Source: Arthrobacter sp. ISL-28 (GTDB taxonomy: Bacteria; Actinomycetota; Actinomycetes; Actinomycetales; Micrococcaceae). Taken from it: a stretch of 64,000 nt of DNA. Where the stretch lies: NCBI RefSeq assembly GCF_018613875.1, contig NZ_JAGGPJ010000011.1, positions 1-64,000 of the forward strand, in the 5' to 3' direction. The notes below the pieces were generated by a model that had not been told where the DNA came from, made no database searches, and saw only the letters and a list, made by a program, of their open reading frames with translations. The first letter of the stretch is position 1. Each line of letters starts with the position of its first letter. Below, piece by piece: positions 16,556 to 25,749 of the stretch. A program made the translations under genes and the position numbers.

Positions 16556-17572
16556 GTGACGCCGTTCATCTTCGCCTTGGTGGTGCTCCTTGCCGCCGCG
16601 TTTGCGTTCATTAATGGCTTCAGGGATGTGTCCAACTCCGTGGCGCTGGCTGTCCGGAACCGAGCCCTCACGCCAACTGTCGCCGTACTGCTGGCCGCGA
16701 TCTTCAACTTCATCGGCGCCCTCCTCAGTTCCGGCTTTGCCGTGGCTGTCAGCCAGAGCTGGGTCACCCTGCCGCAGGGTGACAGCGGGCTCACTATCCT
16801 CGTAGCCGGGCTGGCGAGCGCCTGCCTTTGGGGCCTGCTTCTCTGGTGGCGGGGCATCCCCTCTTCCTCCACCCATGCACTCGTGGGCGGACTGGCCGGG
16901 GCGGGAACCGCCAGCGTCCTGGTGGGCGGGAATGCGGTGGGCGGCGTGGACCAGTCGCTCCTGTTCCAGGTTGTCCTGCCCCTGGCCCTCTCCCCCGTCA
17001 TCGCGTTCGTCGGCGCCTACCTGCTGGTATTTCCCATGACCTGGGCTGCCCGCTACACGCAGCCGAACGTCGTCAATAAGCGCTTCCGGGCGGCCCAGTC
17101 GGTCGCTGCCGGGGCTGTCGCTTTCGGCCACGGCCTGCAGGACGGCCAGCGCGTCGGCGCGGTGCTCCTGCTTGCTCTCCTCGCGGCAGGCTACGGCGAC
17201 GGCGGCTCCGTCCCGTGGTGGGTGGCGATGCTTTCGGCCGTGATGATCACCGTGGGGACTCTCTTCGGCGGCTGGCGCATCTCCCATACTCTGGGGTACC
17301 GCCTGATCCGGATTGATCCGCTCCGGGGTGTGGTGGCCCAGACCTTCAGCGCGTTTCTGCTCTTCATCGGGGCCATCGGTCTGCACTGGCCTATGTCCAC
17401 CACCCACACCGTGACCTCGGGCGTGCTGGGTGCTGGGGAGAACCAGCATGACTCCGGTACCCACCGGGTACTCGTGCGGAACGTCCTGTCGCTGTGGGTC
17501 CTGACGCCCATTGCCACGGCCGCCGCAGCCTTTGTGCTGGCCCTCGCGCTTTCCCCGCTGAACGGGGCATAA
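16556..17572 (+). CDS. pit: inorganic phosphate transporter, PiT family
   Basis: A 338-residue membrane protein for low-affinity metal-phosphate:proton symport. The PiT signature repeats are visible: FINGFRDVSNSVA near residues 18-30 and a second copy around GVVAQTFSAF / HWPMSTTHTV in the C-terminal half, plus GIPSSSTHALVGG near 100-112. About ten hydrophobic segments are predicted by eye. It starts with GTG one base after the DUF47 stop. It converges with the high-affinity pst operon, so both phosphate systems lie back to back. Confidence 0.93.
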   Translation: MTPFIFALVVLLAAAFAFINGFRDVSNSVALAVRNRALTPTVAVLLAAIFNFIGALLSSGFAVAVSQSWVTLPQGDSGLTILVAGLASACLWGLLLWWRGIPSSSTHALVGGLAGAGTASVLVGGNAVGGVDQSLLFQVVLPLALSPVIAFVGAYLLVFPMTWAARYTQPNVVNKRFRAAQSVAAGAVAFGHGLQDGQRVGAVLLLALLAAGYGDGGSVPWWVAMLSAVMITVGTLFGGWRISHTLGYRLIRIDPLRGVVAQTFSAFLLFIGAIGLHWPMSTTHTVTSGVLGAGENQHDSGTHRVLVRNVLSLWVLTPIATAAAAFVLALALSPLNGA

Positions 17573-17578
17573 AACCAG

Positions 17579-17640
17579 CATCGATTGCTCCGTAGCTGCC
17601 CTTTTGAGCGCTCATTAGGGCAGTTACGGAGCAACCGATG
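17579..17640. repeat. 62-base palindromic element, copy 1
   Basis: The arms begin CATCGATTGCTCCGTA and end TACGGAGCAACCGATG; the centre holds CTGCCC / GGGCAG around TTTTGAGCGC. It lies between the convergent pit and pstB genes. A second copy with the same length is at 55937-55998. A bidirectional terminator or REP-like element is inferred. Confidence 0.8.
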
Positions 17641-17657
17641 GGTGTTTTGAGGGTGTC

Positions 17658-18437
17658 CTATCCGAAGCGGCCGGAGACGTAGTCTTCCGTGGCCTTCTGT
17701 GTGGGATTGCTGAAGATGGTGTGGGTGTCGCCGACTTCGATCAGTTTGCCGGGCTTGCCGGTGCCGGCGATGTTGAAGAACGCCGTCCTGTCCGAAACAC
17801 GCGCTGCCTGCTGCATGTTGTGCGTCACGATCACCACTGTGTACTGATCCTTGAGGTCGTTGATCAGATCCTCGATGGCCAGGGTGGAGATCGGGTCCAG
17901 CGCGGAGCACGGCTCATCCATGAGGATCACCTGCGGCTCCACCGCAATCGCGCGGGCGATGCACAGGCGCTGCTGCTGGCCGCCGGACAGGCCCGAGCCG
18001 GGCTTATCCAGCCGGTCCTTGACTTCGTTCCAAAGGTTGGCGCCCTGCAGGGAGCGTTCCACCAGGGCATCAGCCTCGCCCTTGGAGATCTTCTGGTTGT
18101 TCAGCTTCACGCCAGCCAGCACATTGTCCCGGATGGACATCGTGGGGAACGGGTTGGGCCGCTGGAAGACCATGCCGATCTGGGAGCGAACGGTGACGGG
18201 GTCCACGCCGGGTCCGTACAGGTTGTCGCCGTCGAGCAGCACTTCGCCCTCGACACGGGCACCGGGCAGGACCTCGTGCATGCGGTTGATGGTCCGCAGG
18301 AAGGTGGACTTGCCGCAGCCGGAGGGGCCGATGAACGCTGTGACGGACTTGGCCTCGATGTTGATGCTGACGTCTTCGACGGCCAGGAAGTTGCCGTAGT
18401 AGACGTTCAGGTCTTTGACGTCGATGCGCTTGGACAT
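17658..18437 (-). CDS. pstB: phosphate ABC transporter ATP-binding protein
   Basis: A 259-residue ABC ATPase that energises high-affinity phosphate uptake. Walker A is GPSGCGKST (about residues 37-45), the Q-loop region [11 protein letters not shown] is characteristic of PstB, the signature is LSGGQQQR and Walker B is [13 protein letters not shown]. The ATG at 18437 is the only sensible start. It is the last gene of pstSCAB, 97 bases after pstA. Confidence 0.97.
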   Translation of the reverse strand: MSKRIDVKDLNVYYGNFLAVEDVSINIEAKSVTAFIGPSGCGKSTFLRTINRMHEVLPGARVEGEVLLDGDNLYGPGVDPVTVRSQIGMVFQRPNPFPTMSIRDNVLAGVKLNNQKISKGEADALVERSLQGANLWNEVKDRLDKPGSGLSGGQQQRLCIARAIAVEPQVILMDEPCSALDPISTLAIEDLINDLKDQYTVVIVTHNMQQAARVSDRTAFFNIAGTGKPGKLIEVGDTHTIFSNPTQKATEDYVSGRFG

Positions 18438-18534
18438 GATGTTCCTTTAACTTGCTTGTATGGATTGAAGTCTAAGTCCCCGCGGCCGCTGGGGAAACGG
18501 GCCGGGAACCGGACGCCCTGGCACCTGACGGCCT

Positions 18535-19644
18535 TTAGCGGCCGGTCTTTGGCGCGAAGACCCTGGCAATCAGGCGGGCTCCGAGGTTGAGCAGCATCAC
18601 GAGGACGATGAGCACGAGGGCGGCGCCCCAGGCCCGCTGGTTAGAGGGGTCAGGGTTGGACGGCGAGGTGGGGTTCAGAATCTGCGTGTAGATGAACGTG
18701 GGCAGGGAGGCCATCCAGCCGCTGAACACGTTGTTGTTGATGCTCGTGGCGAAGCCGGCGGTTACCAGGATCGGCGCGGTTTCGCCGATCACGCGGGCAA
18801 TCGCCAGGGTGACGCCCGACGCGATGCCGGAGATCGCCGTCGGAATGACCACCTTGAGGATGGTCCGCCATTTGCGTACGCCCAGGGCGTAGGATGCTTC
18901 GCGGAGCTCGTTGGGCACGATCTTGAGCATCTCCTCGCTGGAGCGGACCACCACCGGGATCATCAGCACGGACAGCGCGACGGCGGCAACGGCACCGGTT
19001 TTGGTGCCCGGACCCACAACGGCGAAGAAGAACGCTGCGGCGAAGAGGCCCGCCACGATGGACGGGATACCGGTCATGACGTCCACAAAAAAGGTGATGG
19101 CACGGGCGATCGGGCGGTCGTGGCCGTACTCCACGAGGTACACGGCTGTCAGCAGGCCCACGGGCACAGAAATGACGGTGGCCAGGAGGGTGATCTCAAG
19201 CGTGCCGAGGAGCGCGTGGTAGATGCCGCCGAGAACGGGTGAGCCTTCTTCCGCAGCCCTGTTGTCGAAGACGCCAGTGACGCCGTTCATGGACGTGGTC
19301 AGGAATCTGGGAGTGATGATGCCAGGAATGCCGTTGACCATGACGGTCCAGATGACGGAGATGAGCGGGAGGAGCGCAACCAGGAAGGACCCCACCACGA
19401 GGCAGGTGGCCAGCTTGTCCTTGGCCTTGCGCGATCCTTCAACCGCGGCGCTCCAGCCCACCAGGCCGGCGGCGAAGAGGATGGCGGAGACGATCCCCCA
19501 CCCGAAGGCGTTGAAGCCGATCAGCGCAAGGATGGCCGCGCCGAGGACCAGTGCAATGGCCAGCACGACATATGGGGCAAATTTGGGCAGCTGGCCCTTG
19601 GTGAGTGCGGACCGCTTGCGGACCGGGGTCAGGGTGGGGGTCAT
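18535..19644 (-). CDS. pstA: phosphate ABC transporter permease PstA
   Basis: A 369-residue inner-membrane permease with the binding-protein-dependent transport fold. The N-terminal third adds extra hydrophobic helices before the core, which contains GIPSIVAGLFAAAFF and the EAA-type loop ELREASYALGVRKWRTILKV (about residues 250-270) that contacts PstB. Its ATG directly abuts the pstC stop. Confidence 0.95.
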   Translation of the reverse strand: MTPTLTPVRKRSALTKGQLPKFAPYVVLAIALVLGAAILALIGFNAFGWGIVSAILFAAGLVGWSAAVEGSRKAKDKLATCLVVGSFLVALLPLISVIWTVMVNGIPGIITPRFLTTSMNGVTGVFDNRAAEEGSPVLGGIYHALLGTLEITLLATVISVPVGLLTAVYLVEYGHDRPIARAITFFVDVMTGIPSIVAGLFAAAFFFAVVGPGTKTGAVAAVALSVLMIPVVVRSSEEMLKIVPNELREASYALGVRKWRTILKVVIPTAISGIASGVTLAIARVIGETAPILVTAGFATSINNNVFSGWMASLPTFIYTQILNPTSPSNPDPSNQRAWGAALVLIVLVMLLNLGARLIARVFAPKTGR

Positions 19645-20577
19645 TTAGTTTGCTCCCGAGAATTCTTTGTGCCGGCTGATGATCCACCGGGCGACCATGT
19701 TGACGCCCAGCGTGATCACGAACAGGATCAGGCCGGCGGCGATCAGGGTGTTCACCTTGAGGCCGCCCGCCTCAGGGAAGTTCAGCGCGATTTCGGCGGC
19801 GATGGTCTGGTTGCCGGACTGGATCAAGCTGGCGGTGAGGGCGCCGGAGGACAGCACGAGCGCCACTGCCATCGTCTCGCCAAGCGCGCGGCCGAGGCCC
19901 AGCATGACGGCGCTGATGATGCCGGGGCGGGCGAAGGGCAGAACGGACATCTTGATCATTTCCCAGCGCGTTGCACCTAGGGCGAGGGCGGCTTCCTCGT
20001 GCAGTTTGGGGGTCTGCAGGAAGATCTCGCGGGACAGGGACGTGATGATGGGCAGCACCATGACGGAAAGGACTATGCCTGCCGTCAGGATGGTCTTGCC
20101 GGTGGCGGAGGCCGGGCCCTGGAAGATGGGGAGCCAGCCCATATTGTCGGCGAGCCAGTCGTACGCCGGCGAAATTTCCCTGGCCAGGAACGCAGCACCC
20201 CAGGCGCCGTAGATGACTGAGGGGATGGCAGCGAGGAGGTCGATCACGTAGCCAAGGCCGGACGCCAGGCTGCGCGGGGCGTAGTGCGAGATGAAGAGCG
20301 CAACACCGATCGACACGGGCGTGGCGATGACCAGCGCGATGATGGCGGCGATGAGGGTACCCACCACGATCGGCCAGATGTACGCGAAAAAGCCCTTCCC
20401 GCCCTGGATGTCCTCTGCCGGGGCGGTGAACGCCGGAATTGCCTGGATGACGAGGAACAGCGCAACGCCGAACAGCACGGCAAGGATCAGGCACCCTGCT
20501 GCCAGGGCGGCTCCAGAGAAGACTTTGTCCCCGGCACGTCCTGCGCCTCGGGACTTGGTCAGGGAGGTGGTGGTCAT
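19645..20577 (-). CDS. pstC: phosphate ABC transporter permease PstC
   Basis: A 310-residue permease partner of PstA. It has six hydrophobic segments after an N-terminal leader; the region LLAAIPSVIYGAWG and the EAA loop LHEEAALALGATRWEMIKM (about residues 192-210) match PstC. Transcribed with pstA with no gap; a hairpin separates it from pstS. Confidence 0.95.
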   Translation of the reverse strand: MTTTSLTKSRGAGRAGDKVFSGAALAAGCLILAVLFGVALFLVIQAIPAFTAPAEDIQGGKGFFAYIWPIVVGTLIAAIIALVIATPVSIGVALFISHYAPRSLASGLGYVIDLLAAIPSVIYGAWGAAFLAREISPAYDWLADNMGWLPIFQGPASATGKTILTAGIVLSVMVLPIITSLSREIFLQTPKLHEEAALALGATRWEMIKMSVLPFARPGIISAVMLGLGRALGETMAVALVLSSGALTASLIQSGNQTIAAEIALNFPEAGGLKVNTLIAAGLILFVITLGVNMVARWIISRHKEFSGAN

Positions 20578-20643
20578 ACCTGGCCCTTCGGTGTTGATGG
20601 TGCGGAATTGCGGAACATGACGAGAATGCTCTTTACACGCCTA

Positions 20644-20677
20644 GTTCCCCGCTCCGCCCGAAGGCAGAACGGGGAAC
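20644..20677 (-). terminator. hairpin between pstS and pstC
   Basis: Arms 20644-20658 and 20663-20677 pair over 15 positions with two mismatched positions and, on the minus strand, a stable UUCG loop. It lies within the 119-base pstS-pstC gap. Such a hairpin would attenuate readthrough or protect the pstS message, raising binding protein over permease; that role is inferred. Confidence 0.6.
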
Positions 20678-20696
20678 CTCAGCGATCAGTACAACT

Positions 20697-21812
20697 TTAC
20701 GACTTGACCTTGATGGACTCGATGGCCTTGGTGGCCTTCTCCGTCAGGGCAGCGGACAGCGGAGCCGATTTGGCTGACTCTGCGGCAGCCTTCTGGCCCT
20801 CTTCGGAAACGACGTACTTCTCGAAGGCCTTGACCAGGTCTACGGTTTCCTGCTTGTCATAGGTGGAGCAGACGATGTGGTACGAAACCAGGACGATCGG
20901 GTACGCGCCAGACTCGGTGGTGGTGCGGTCGAGCTTGATGGCGCTGTCATTCTCGGCGCGGCCTTCGACCGGCTTGCCGGCGTCCACAGCCTTGGCAGCG
21001 GCTTCCGGGGAGATCTTGACGAACTCGGAACCGACCTTGATCTGGGCGATGCCCAGCTTGCCGCCAACAGCGGAGTCATCGGCGTAAGTCACGGCACCCG
21101 GGGTGTCGCTGACGGTCTTGACGACGCCGGACGTGCCCTTGGCGTTCTCGCCCTTGAGCGAGGCCGGCCAGATGCCGTCGGCCTTGTCCTTCCAGATCTC
21201 GGGAGCGGCATCGGCCAGGTACTCGGTGAAGTTCTTGGTGGTGCCGGAATCGTCAGAGCGGCTCACAGGGGTGACCTTCAGGTCCGGAAGCTTGGCGTCC
21301 GGGTTCAGGGCAGCAATTGCGGGGTCGTTCCACTTGGCGATCTCGCCGCGGAAAATCTTGGCAGCCGTGGGCGCATCAAGGTTGAGCTCAGTGACGTCCG
21401 GCACGTTGAACGCGATGGCGATCGGCGAGATGTAGACGGGGATGTCAATGGCCCCCTCAGTGCCGCACAGTTCCTTGGACTTGGCGACTTCCTCATCCTT
21501 CAGGAAAGCATCGGATCCGGCGAACTGGGCGGAGCCGTCCAGGATAGCCTTGCGGCCTGCACCGGAACCATCCGGTGAGTACTGGATGGTGGCACCCTGG
21601 TTCGCGGTGGCGAAGTTGGTCTTCCACACGTCCATGGCGGCAGCCTGAGCTGTGGATCCGATTCCGGTGAGGGTTCCGGTGACCTTGGTGCCGGTGGCCT
21701 GGGCGCCGGTCGGGGAATTCGTGACGTTATCTGACCCACAGGCGGTAAGCGTGAGTGCGCCAGCGGCGATGACAGCGATAGCCGCGTGGCGGCCGAAGCG
21801 GAGTGCCTTCAC
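20697..21812 (-). CDS. pstS: phosphate-binding lipoprotein PstS
   Basis: A 371-residue extracytoplasmic phosphate receptor. The signal ends in lipobox LTAC with the cysteine near residue 25. The mature part has the PstS landmarks GIGSTAQAAAMDVW, YSPDGSGAGRKAILDG and SRSDDSGTTKNFTEYL, which form the phosphate-binding loops. It is first in the pst operon and has a PHO-box-like repeat about 120 bases upstream, consistent with phosphate-starvation control. Confidence 0.95.
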   Translation of the reverse strand: MKALRFGRHAAIAVIAAGALTLTACGSDNVTNSPTGAQATGTKVTGTLTGIGSTAQAAAMDVWKTNFATANQGATIQYSPDGSGAGRKAILDGSAQFAGSDAFLKDEEVAKSKELCGTEGAIDIPVYISPIAIAFNVPDVTELNLDAPTAAKIFRGEIAKWNDPAIAALNPDAKLPDLKVTPVSRSDDSGTTKNFTEYLADAAPEIWKDKADGIWPASLKGENAKGTSGVVKTVSDTPGAVTYADDSAVGGKLGIAQIKVGSEFVKISPEAAAKAVDAGKPVEGRAENDSAIKLDRTTTESGAYPIVLVSYHIVCSTYDKQETVDLVKAFEKYVVSEEGQKAAAESAKSAPLSAALTEKATKAIESIKVKS

Positions 21813-21932
21813 TAGGTTTGTACCCCTTCCAGGGTTTTTGATGCGACCCGGACCGGAGGCGTCCGGACAGTGGAATGCGTACGTTTTGTACCTTGACTCA
21901 ATTTATGGGCCCCAGGTAAAGAGTGTTGGGGT

Positions 21933-21954
21933 CCAAGATGAACGGAAGATTAAC
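21933..21954 (-). promoter_or_regulatory. PHO-box-like direct repeat upstream of pstS
   Basis: On the minus strand two 11-base units stand in tandem: GTTAATCTTCC and GTTCATCTTGG. The spacing and GTTNATC core match the GTTCACC-N4 direct-repeat unit of PhoP boxes described in Streptomyces. Binding by a PhoP homolog is inferred. The remaining gap to 22099 holds no other feature I can name. Confidence 0.6.
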
Positions 21955-22099
21955 GACGGCGGCATATTGGTTTACAGATGCAGGGTCCCCATTGCATTGA
22001 CGGCCCCGCAGTCGTAGGCGGCACAGTCATCGGGGTTCGCATTGGCAGGCGTTCAGTGTCCAGGCTTCAGCGAAGGCTCAGTATGGCACGATGTGCCCT

Positions 22100-22651
22100 A
22101 TGGAGACCCCCGGAAACCTGGACGCCCACCGCCTGGACGGTGGGCCGCCGTCGGACGCCGACATCGAGCTGTACCGCCGGCTGAGCGGTGACATCGCCGC
22201 CGGCGTCGCCGTTGTCTCCACGTCCCTGCGCAACCGCGACTATGCAGCGACCGTGAGCGGTTTCCTCTCCGTCTCCTATGATCCGCCGACGATGCTGGTC
22301 AGCCTCTATGCGGAATCACGCATCGGCCAGGCAGTGGAGGAAGCGGGCACCTGGGCCTTGAGCCTGCTGTCCGGCAAGCATCAGGGGGCAGCGAACTGGC
22401 TGGCCAGCCCGGCGACGCCGCTGCATGGATTGCTTACTCAGGTCCCCTACCGCCGCGGTCCGGCCACAGGATCGGCGATCCTCGACGGCGCGCTCGCCTA
22501 CTTCGAACTGCGGACCGTTGCCATCCATCCGGCCGCCACGCACCTGATCGTCGTGGGTGAGGTCCTGGCCATGGGCAGCGATGCTGCGCCCGGAGAAGCC
22601 GCGGACCCGCTGATCCATTTTGGCTCCGGCTACCACCGCTTGGCGCCGTAG
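22100..22651 (+). CDS. flavin reductase-like FMN-binding protein
   Basis: A 183-residue soluble protein of the flavin_Reduct family, which binds FMN and often supplies reduced flavin to a monooxygenase. The segment GVAVVSTSLRNRDYAATVSGFLSVSYDPPTMLVSLY (quoted only as landmarks GVAVVST, ATVSGF, DPPTMLVS) is the canonical fold start, and LIVVGEVLAM marks the last strand. ATGs at 22091 and 22100 are both possible without a clear SD. No monooxygenase partner is adjacent; the aromatic hydroxylase downstream is a single-component FAD enzyme. Confidence 0.8.
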   Translation: METPGNLDAHRLDGGPPSDADIELYRRLSGDIAAGVAVVSTSLRNRDYAATVSGFLSVSYDPPTMLVSLYAESRIGQAVEEAGTWALSLLSGKHQGAANWLASPATPLHGLLTQVPYRRGPATGSAILDGALAYFELRTVAIHPAATHLIVVGEVLAMGSDAAPGEAADPLIHFGSGYHRLAP

Positions 22652-22714
22652 CTGCCGGGCGACTGCGCCCTAGACTTCGAAGTGGGTCAACAAACACTGA
22701 TTGAGGAGTAGGAA

Positions 22715-23134
22715 ATGGTTCCTGAAATCAACATCTGGGCTGTCTTGGTGGCCACGCTGTCCACCATGGTCGTCGGCTCACTCTGGTACACGCCCAAGGT
22801 CTTTGGCAACTACTGGATGCGCACCGCCAAAGTCACGCCGAGCGGTGAAGGAAAGGATGCCGTGCGGCCGATTCTGATCACACTCGTCGTCAGCTTCGTC
22901 AGCGCTCTGGTTCTTGCCGGTTCAGTAGCCATCGCCCAGGAGTTTTATGGGGGCGGCTTCCTGGCGAACTCAATGATTACCGCCGTCATCCTCTGGGCCG
23001 GATTCACTGCGGCCCGCTTCATCACGCACGATGCATTTGAGGGCCGGCCAGCCGGACTCACCCTGCTGAACTGTTCCCATGAACTCGTGACCTATCTGGT
23101 CATGGCCCTCGTTATCGGCCTGTTCGGCATCTAA
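22715..23134 (+). CDS. DUF1761 membrane protein
   Basis: A 139-residue integral membrane protein with four hydrophobic helices. The start INIWAVLVATLSTMVVGSLWY and the phrase VFGNYWMR are typical of DUF1761, a family without assigned function. The ATG follows a good SD (GAGGAGTAGGAA). It ends in a strong terminator shared with the convergent neighbour. Confidence 0.85.
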   Translation: MVPEINIWAVLVATLSTMVVGSLWYTPKVFGNYWMRTAKVTPSGEGKDAVRPILITLVVSFVSALVLAGSVAIAQEFYGGGFLANSMITAVILWAGFTAARFITHDAFEGRPAGLTLLNCSHELVTYLVMALVIGLFGI

Positions 23135-23163
23135 TCGCGAAGTTCGAAGCGCCAACGTGCAGC

Positions 23164-23196
23164 TAATGCCCGCAAATCTCCATTTTGCGGGCATTA
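23164..23196. terminator. bidirectional terminator between convergent genes
   Basis: A perfect 13-base-pair stem (TAATGCCCGCAAA with its complement at 23184-23196) with a 7-base loop lies between the DUF1761 gene and the minus-strand membrane protein gene. A/T-rich stem ends give short U-tracts on both strands. Confidence 0.8.
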
Positions 23197-23685
23197 TGTG
23201 CCAGTTCGCGCCTCGTGCCGCAGGGCTGGAAGTGTACGTTCGCGCTGGCCGCGGGTCCGCAGCCGGGCCACCAGCGTTGCGGCGAGGAACGCCGTCGTCA
23301 TTTCCAACGCAATGACCAACAGCAGGACGACGGCGTCGGACTCCCCCGTGCCGCCCGCAGACTCTGCCAGGGCGCCCGCAGACTCTGCCAGGCCGCCCGC
23401 GGCCGGCGCTCCATGGCTGTGTGTGGAGCGGCCGGCCGCCAACAGCACGAATGCATGGACCGCCGTCATCGTCACGGCTGAGGCCATGACCCGCTGAAGC
23501 GCGGCGACGCGGCTGTGGCGCCAGATGTGCACGGCGCACGGCAGGCACACGGCAACCATGGCGACCATCAGTGCGTTGAGCCAGGCGGCGTGGTGGTTTC
23601 CGACCGCCAACCACAGGTGGGCGAAGCAGGAAGCCGCCGTTACCGCGGCGCAGGCCCGGGAGTGGAGCCTTGCCGGGGAACTCAT
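23194..23685 (-). CDS. small histidine-containing membrane protein next to the amine oxidase
   Basis: A 163-residue protein with about four hydrophobic segments, unrecognised. It has several histidines in or near membrane segments (HLWLAVGNHHAAW, AVHIWRHSR, STHSHGAP) and an internal repeat GLAESAGALAESAG near the middle. It begins 27 bases after the copper amine oxidase stop on the same strand, so the two are probably co-transcribed. A role in copper supply or enzyme maturation would fit the context but is only a guess. Confidence 0.6.
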   Translation of the reverse strand: MSSPARLHSRACAAVTAASCFAHLWLAVGNHHAAWLNALMVAMVAVCLPCAVHIWRHSRVAALQRVMASAVTMTAVHAFVLLAAGRSTHSHGAPAAGGLAESAGALAESAGGTGESDAVVLLLVIALEMTTAFLAATLVARLRTRGQRERTLPALRHEARTGT

Positions 23686-23712
23686 GGGTGAAGGGGCGAC
23701 AGGGCAGTCCGG

Positions 23713-25626
23713 TCAGCCATGGCAGTGGCCTCCTGCGGCCTGGGCAGAAGCGGGGACATCCAGCACCGGGCTGCGGTCGAAGAACCCCTCGGGCCGCAGC
23801 TTGAACCCCACGGTGTCCACGGGCATGATCGGCCAGTCTTCCGGCCGAGGGAAGTGGGTCAGCCCGAAGGTATGCCACACCACGATGTCCTGGCCGTCGA
23901 TGTCGCGGTCCTGGGCGATGTAGGCAGGCAGGCCTGCGCCGCCGGAGTGCTGGTTGACGAAGTCCCCGGTGGGGTACCGCTCGTCTTCCGCGAACCGGGT
24001 GACCCACAGGTCCTTGGTAGCAAACGCCGCACGCCTGGCGATGGACGAATCGGGGTCCGCGAGGAGAGTCGGCTGGCCTTCGGAGTGGAGCTTGTAACCG
24101 ACAGGTTCGCCCAGGCGGTTCTTCGACTCCGGGTTGGAGATGATCCAGGTCCGGCCGTTGCGGGCGTCAGCCTCACGGACCGCCTCCGACTCGCGGGCCA
24201 GCAGTGTCCTCTTCCGGGAAAAGGCATTGCCCCGCTCGTTGCCCTCACCCATTGGCTGCCGGACGACGTCCTCTTCCTCAACCCTGTTGGTGAAGCCGTC
24301 GATGGCCATGTCCAGGCGGGCGCTGAACAGATGCTGGTGGTAGGGCGCTCCGAGGCCGGGTGCCAGCTGGGAAATGTTGTCCGAACCGCCTTCGGGGAAG
24401 GCGCTGGTGAACACGACGCCGGTGGCCTTCGCCTCGAATTCGATGGTGCCGTCGAGGTAGAGGTACCAGTAGAAGCCGTAATCGTAGTTGCCGATGGTGG
24501 TGAAGAAGGAGATGACCAGGCGGCGGTTCCGGCGGGTGTAGTTGATTCCCGACCAGAGGTCGCTGTGCTTGGCGAGGATGCCCCAGTCCTCCTCGTGCAT
24601 GCAGATGCCGTTGCGGATTTCGCGGGGGTTGCCGAAGGCATCGCTGATGACCGGGCTGAGGTACGTGATGTCGCCCAGGCAGTCGCAGCCCAGTTCGAGG
24701 GAGTTGGCGTACTGGCCCACAAGGTATTCGCCGGTGTCGAAGTAGTTCTGCCAGGACCGGATGGGCGACGGATCGCCGTATGGGACGACCATTTCGGCGA
24801 TCGATGCCCGGTTGATGATGGGGCGCAGCCGGTCCCCGTCCCGGAAGCCGATGTTGTGCAGTATCACTCCCTCGCGGACGTCGAATCCGACGTCGAGGCT
24901 CCAGTTTTCCCATTCCACCCGGTTTCCGCCGGTGACGGTGAAGCTGGGACCTTCGGGCTGGGTGATGCTGATGGGCTTTTGCGTTGTGCGGAGCGGACCA
25001 GTCAGCTCGGGGTCTGTGTAGTTGCCGTGTTCGGCCGGGACCGGGACGAGGCCGGTGTCGAGCACCTGCGTGACTTCTTTCTTGACCACGTCCACGTAGG
25101 CCACGAGCCCGTCCACGGGATGCGCCCAGGCGCTGTCCTCGGGGAACTCCTGCACGAATGCCAGGCCGCGGAGGATCCGGCGGCCTTTCTCCTCCGCGTA
25201 CTCGAAGACGCCGGCGGACAGTGGGGCAACACGGACTTTGGCGACGTCGAGATTCCGGGCGGCGAGCGCCTTGAGCCACCGCTCGTCGCTCGCAAGAAGT
25301 TCCTCCACCACTGCGAACTCCTCCCCCAGGACGGGAAGCTCCCCGGTGACCGCGGTGTCCAGTTCGACGGCGGCAATCACCTCCCGCGTGGATGTCGAGA
25401 CGGTGACGTCCAAGGGTGCTGCTCCAAAAACGTCGTGGATGAAGATCCTGAACCTGCGGTTTGCTTCCGTCCCCGCATTCCGGTCGGGATCCAGCAGGCC
25501 GAGATACGCGATGCGCTTCTCCTGGCCAAGGAGGCCAGCGGAGCGAAGGATGCTCTGCACGTCCGAGATTTCCGTGCTCGTTGCCAAGCGGTATGGGGTG
25601 GCTACATCTGCGAGTAAGGGCGTCAT
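23713..25626 (-). CDS. copper amine oxidase, phenylethylamine oxidase type
   Basis: A 637-residue quinoprotein oxidising primary amines to aldehydes with release of ammonia and hydrogen peroxide. Active-site residues fall one position from those of A. globiformis phenylethylamine oxidase: catalytic base D297 in [11 protein letters not shown] precursor Y381 in TTIGNYDYG, and copper ligands H430 and H432 in HQHLF and H591 in LTHFPR. Near-identical stretches such as [10 protein letters not shown] and [11 protein letters not shown] support phenylethylamine or tyramine as substrate. The ATG at 25626 has AAGG upstream; the longer frame to 26277 runs antisense through the TetR gene and is rejected. 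Divergent from that TetR gene. Confidence 0.95.
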   Translation of the reverse strand: MTPLLADVATPYRLATSTEISDVQSILRSAGLLGQEKRIAYLGLLDPDRNAGTEANRRFRIFIHDVFGAAPLDVTVSTSTREVIAAVELDTAVTGELPVLGEEFAVVEELLASDERWLKALAARNLDVAKVRVAPLSAGVFEYAEEKGRRILRGLAFVQEFPEDSAWAHPVDGLVAYVDVVKKEVTQVLDTGLVPVPAEHGNYTDPELTGPLRTTQKPISITQPEGPSFTVTGGNRVEWENWSLDVGFDVREGVILHNIGFRDGDRLRPIINRASIAEMVVPYGDPSPIRSWQNYFDTGEYLVGQYANSLELGCDCLGDITYLSPVISDAFGNPREIRNGICMHEEDWGILAKHSDLWSGINYTRRNRRLVISFFTTIGNYDYGFYWYLYLDGTIEFEAKATGVVFTSAFPEGGSDNISQLAPGLGAPYHQHLFSARLDMAIDGFTNRVEEEDVVRQPMGEGNERGNAFSRKRTLLARESEAVREADARNGRTWIISNPESKNRLGEPVGYKLHSEGQPTLLADPDSSIARRAAFATKDLWVTRFAEDERYPTGDFVNQHSGGAGLPAYIAQDRDIDGQDIVVWHTFGLTHFPRPEDWPIMPVDTVGFKLRPEGFFDRSPVLDVPASAQAAGGHCHG

Positions 25627-25668
25627 GGTTGCCTTCTGTCCGGGACCCTTGGCGGGTCGGGTTTTATT

Positions 25669-25686
25669 TTCTATACTTGTAGAGAA
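25669..25686. promoter_or_regulatory. palindrome in the amine oxidase/TetR divergent promoter
   Basis: TTCTATACTTGTAGAGAA is an 18-base inverted repeat with one mismatched pair. On the minus strand it contains TATAGA, a possible -10 of the amine oxidase promoter. It is the likely operator of the adjacent TetR protein. Confidence 0.5.
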
Positions 25687-25749
25687 TAAGCGTTTGTAAG
25701 ATGTGTCACAAGAGGCTTGCGCCGGAAATATGTATTGGGGAGCAGTTGC

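Noticed and set aside
22100..22651. Flavin reductase as partner of the aromatic hydroxylase
   Set aside because: The hydroxylase at 34777-36777 is a single-component FAD enzyme and lies 12 kb away.
23719..25617. 632-codon plus-strand frame opposite the amine oxidase
   Set aside because: It mirrors the oxidase on the other strand and shows no recognisable domain.
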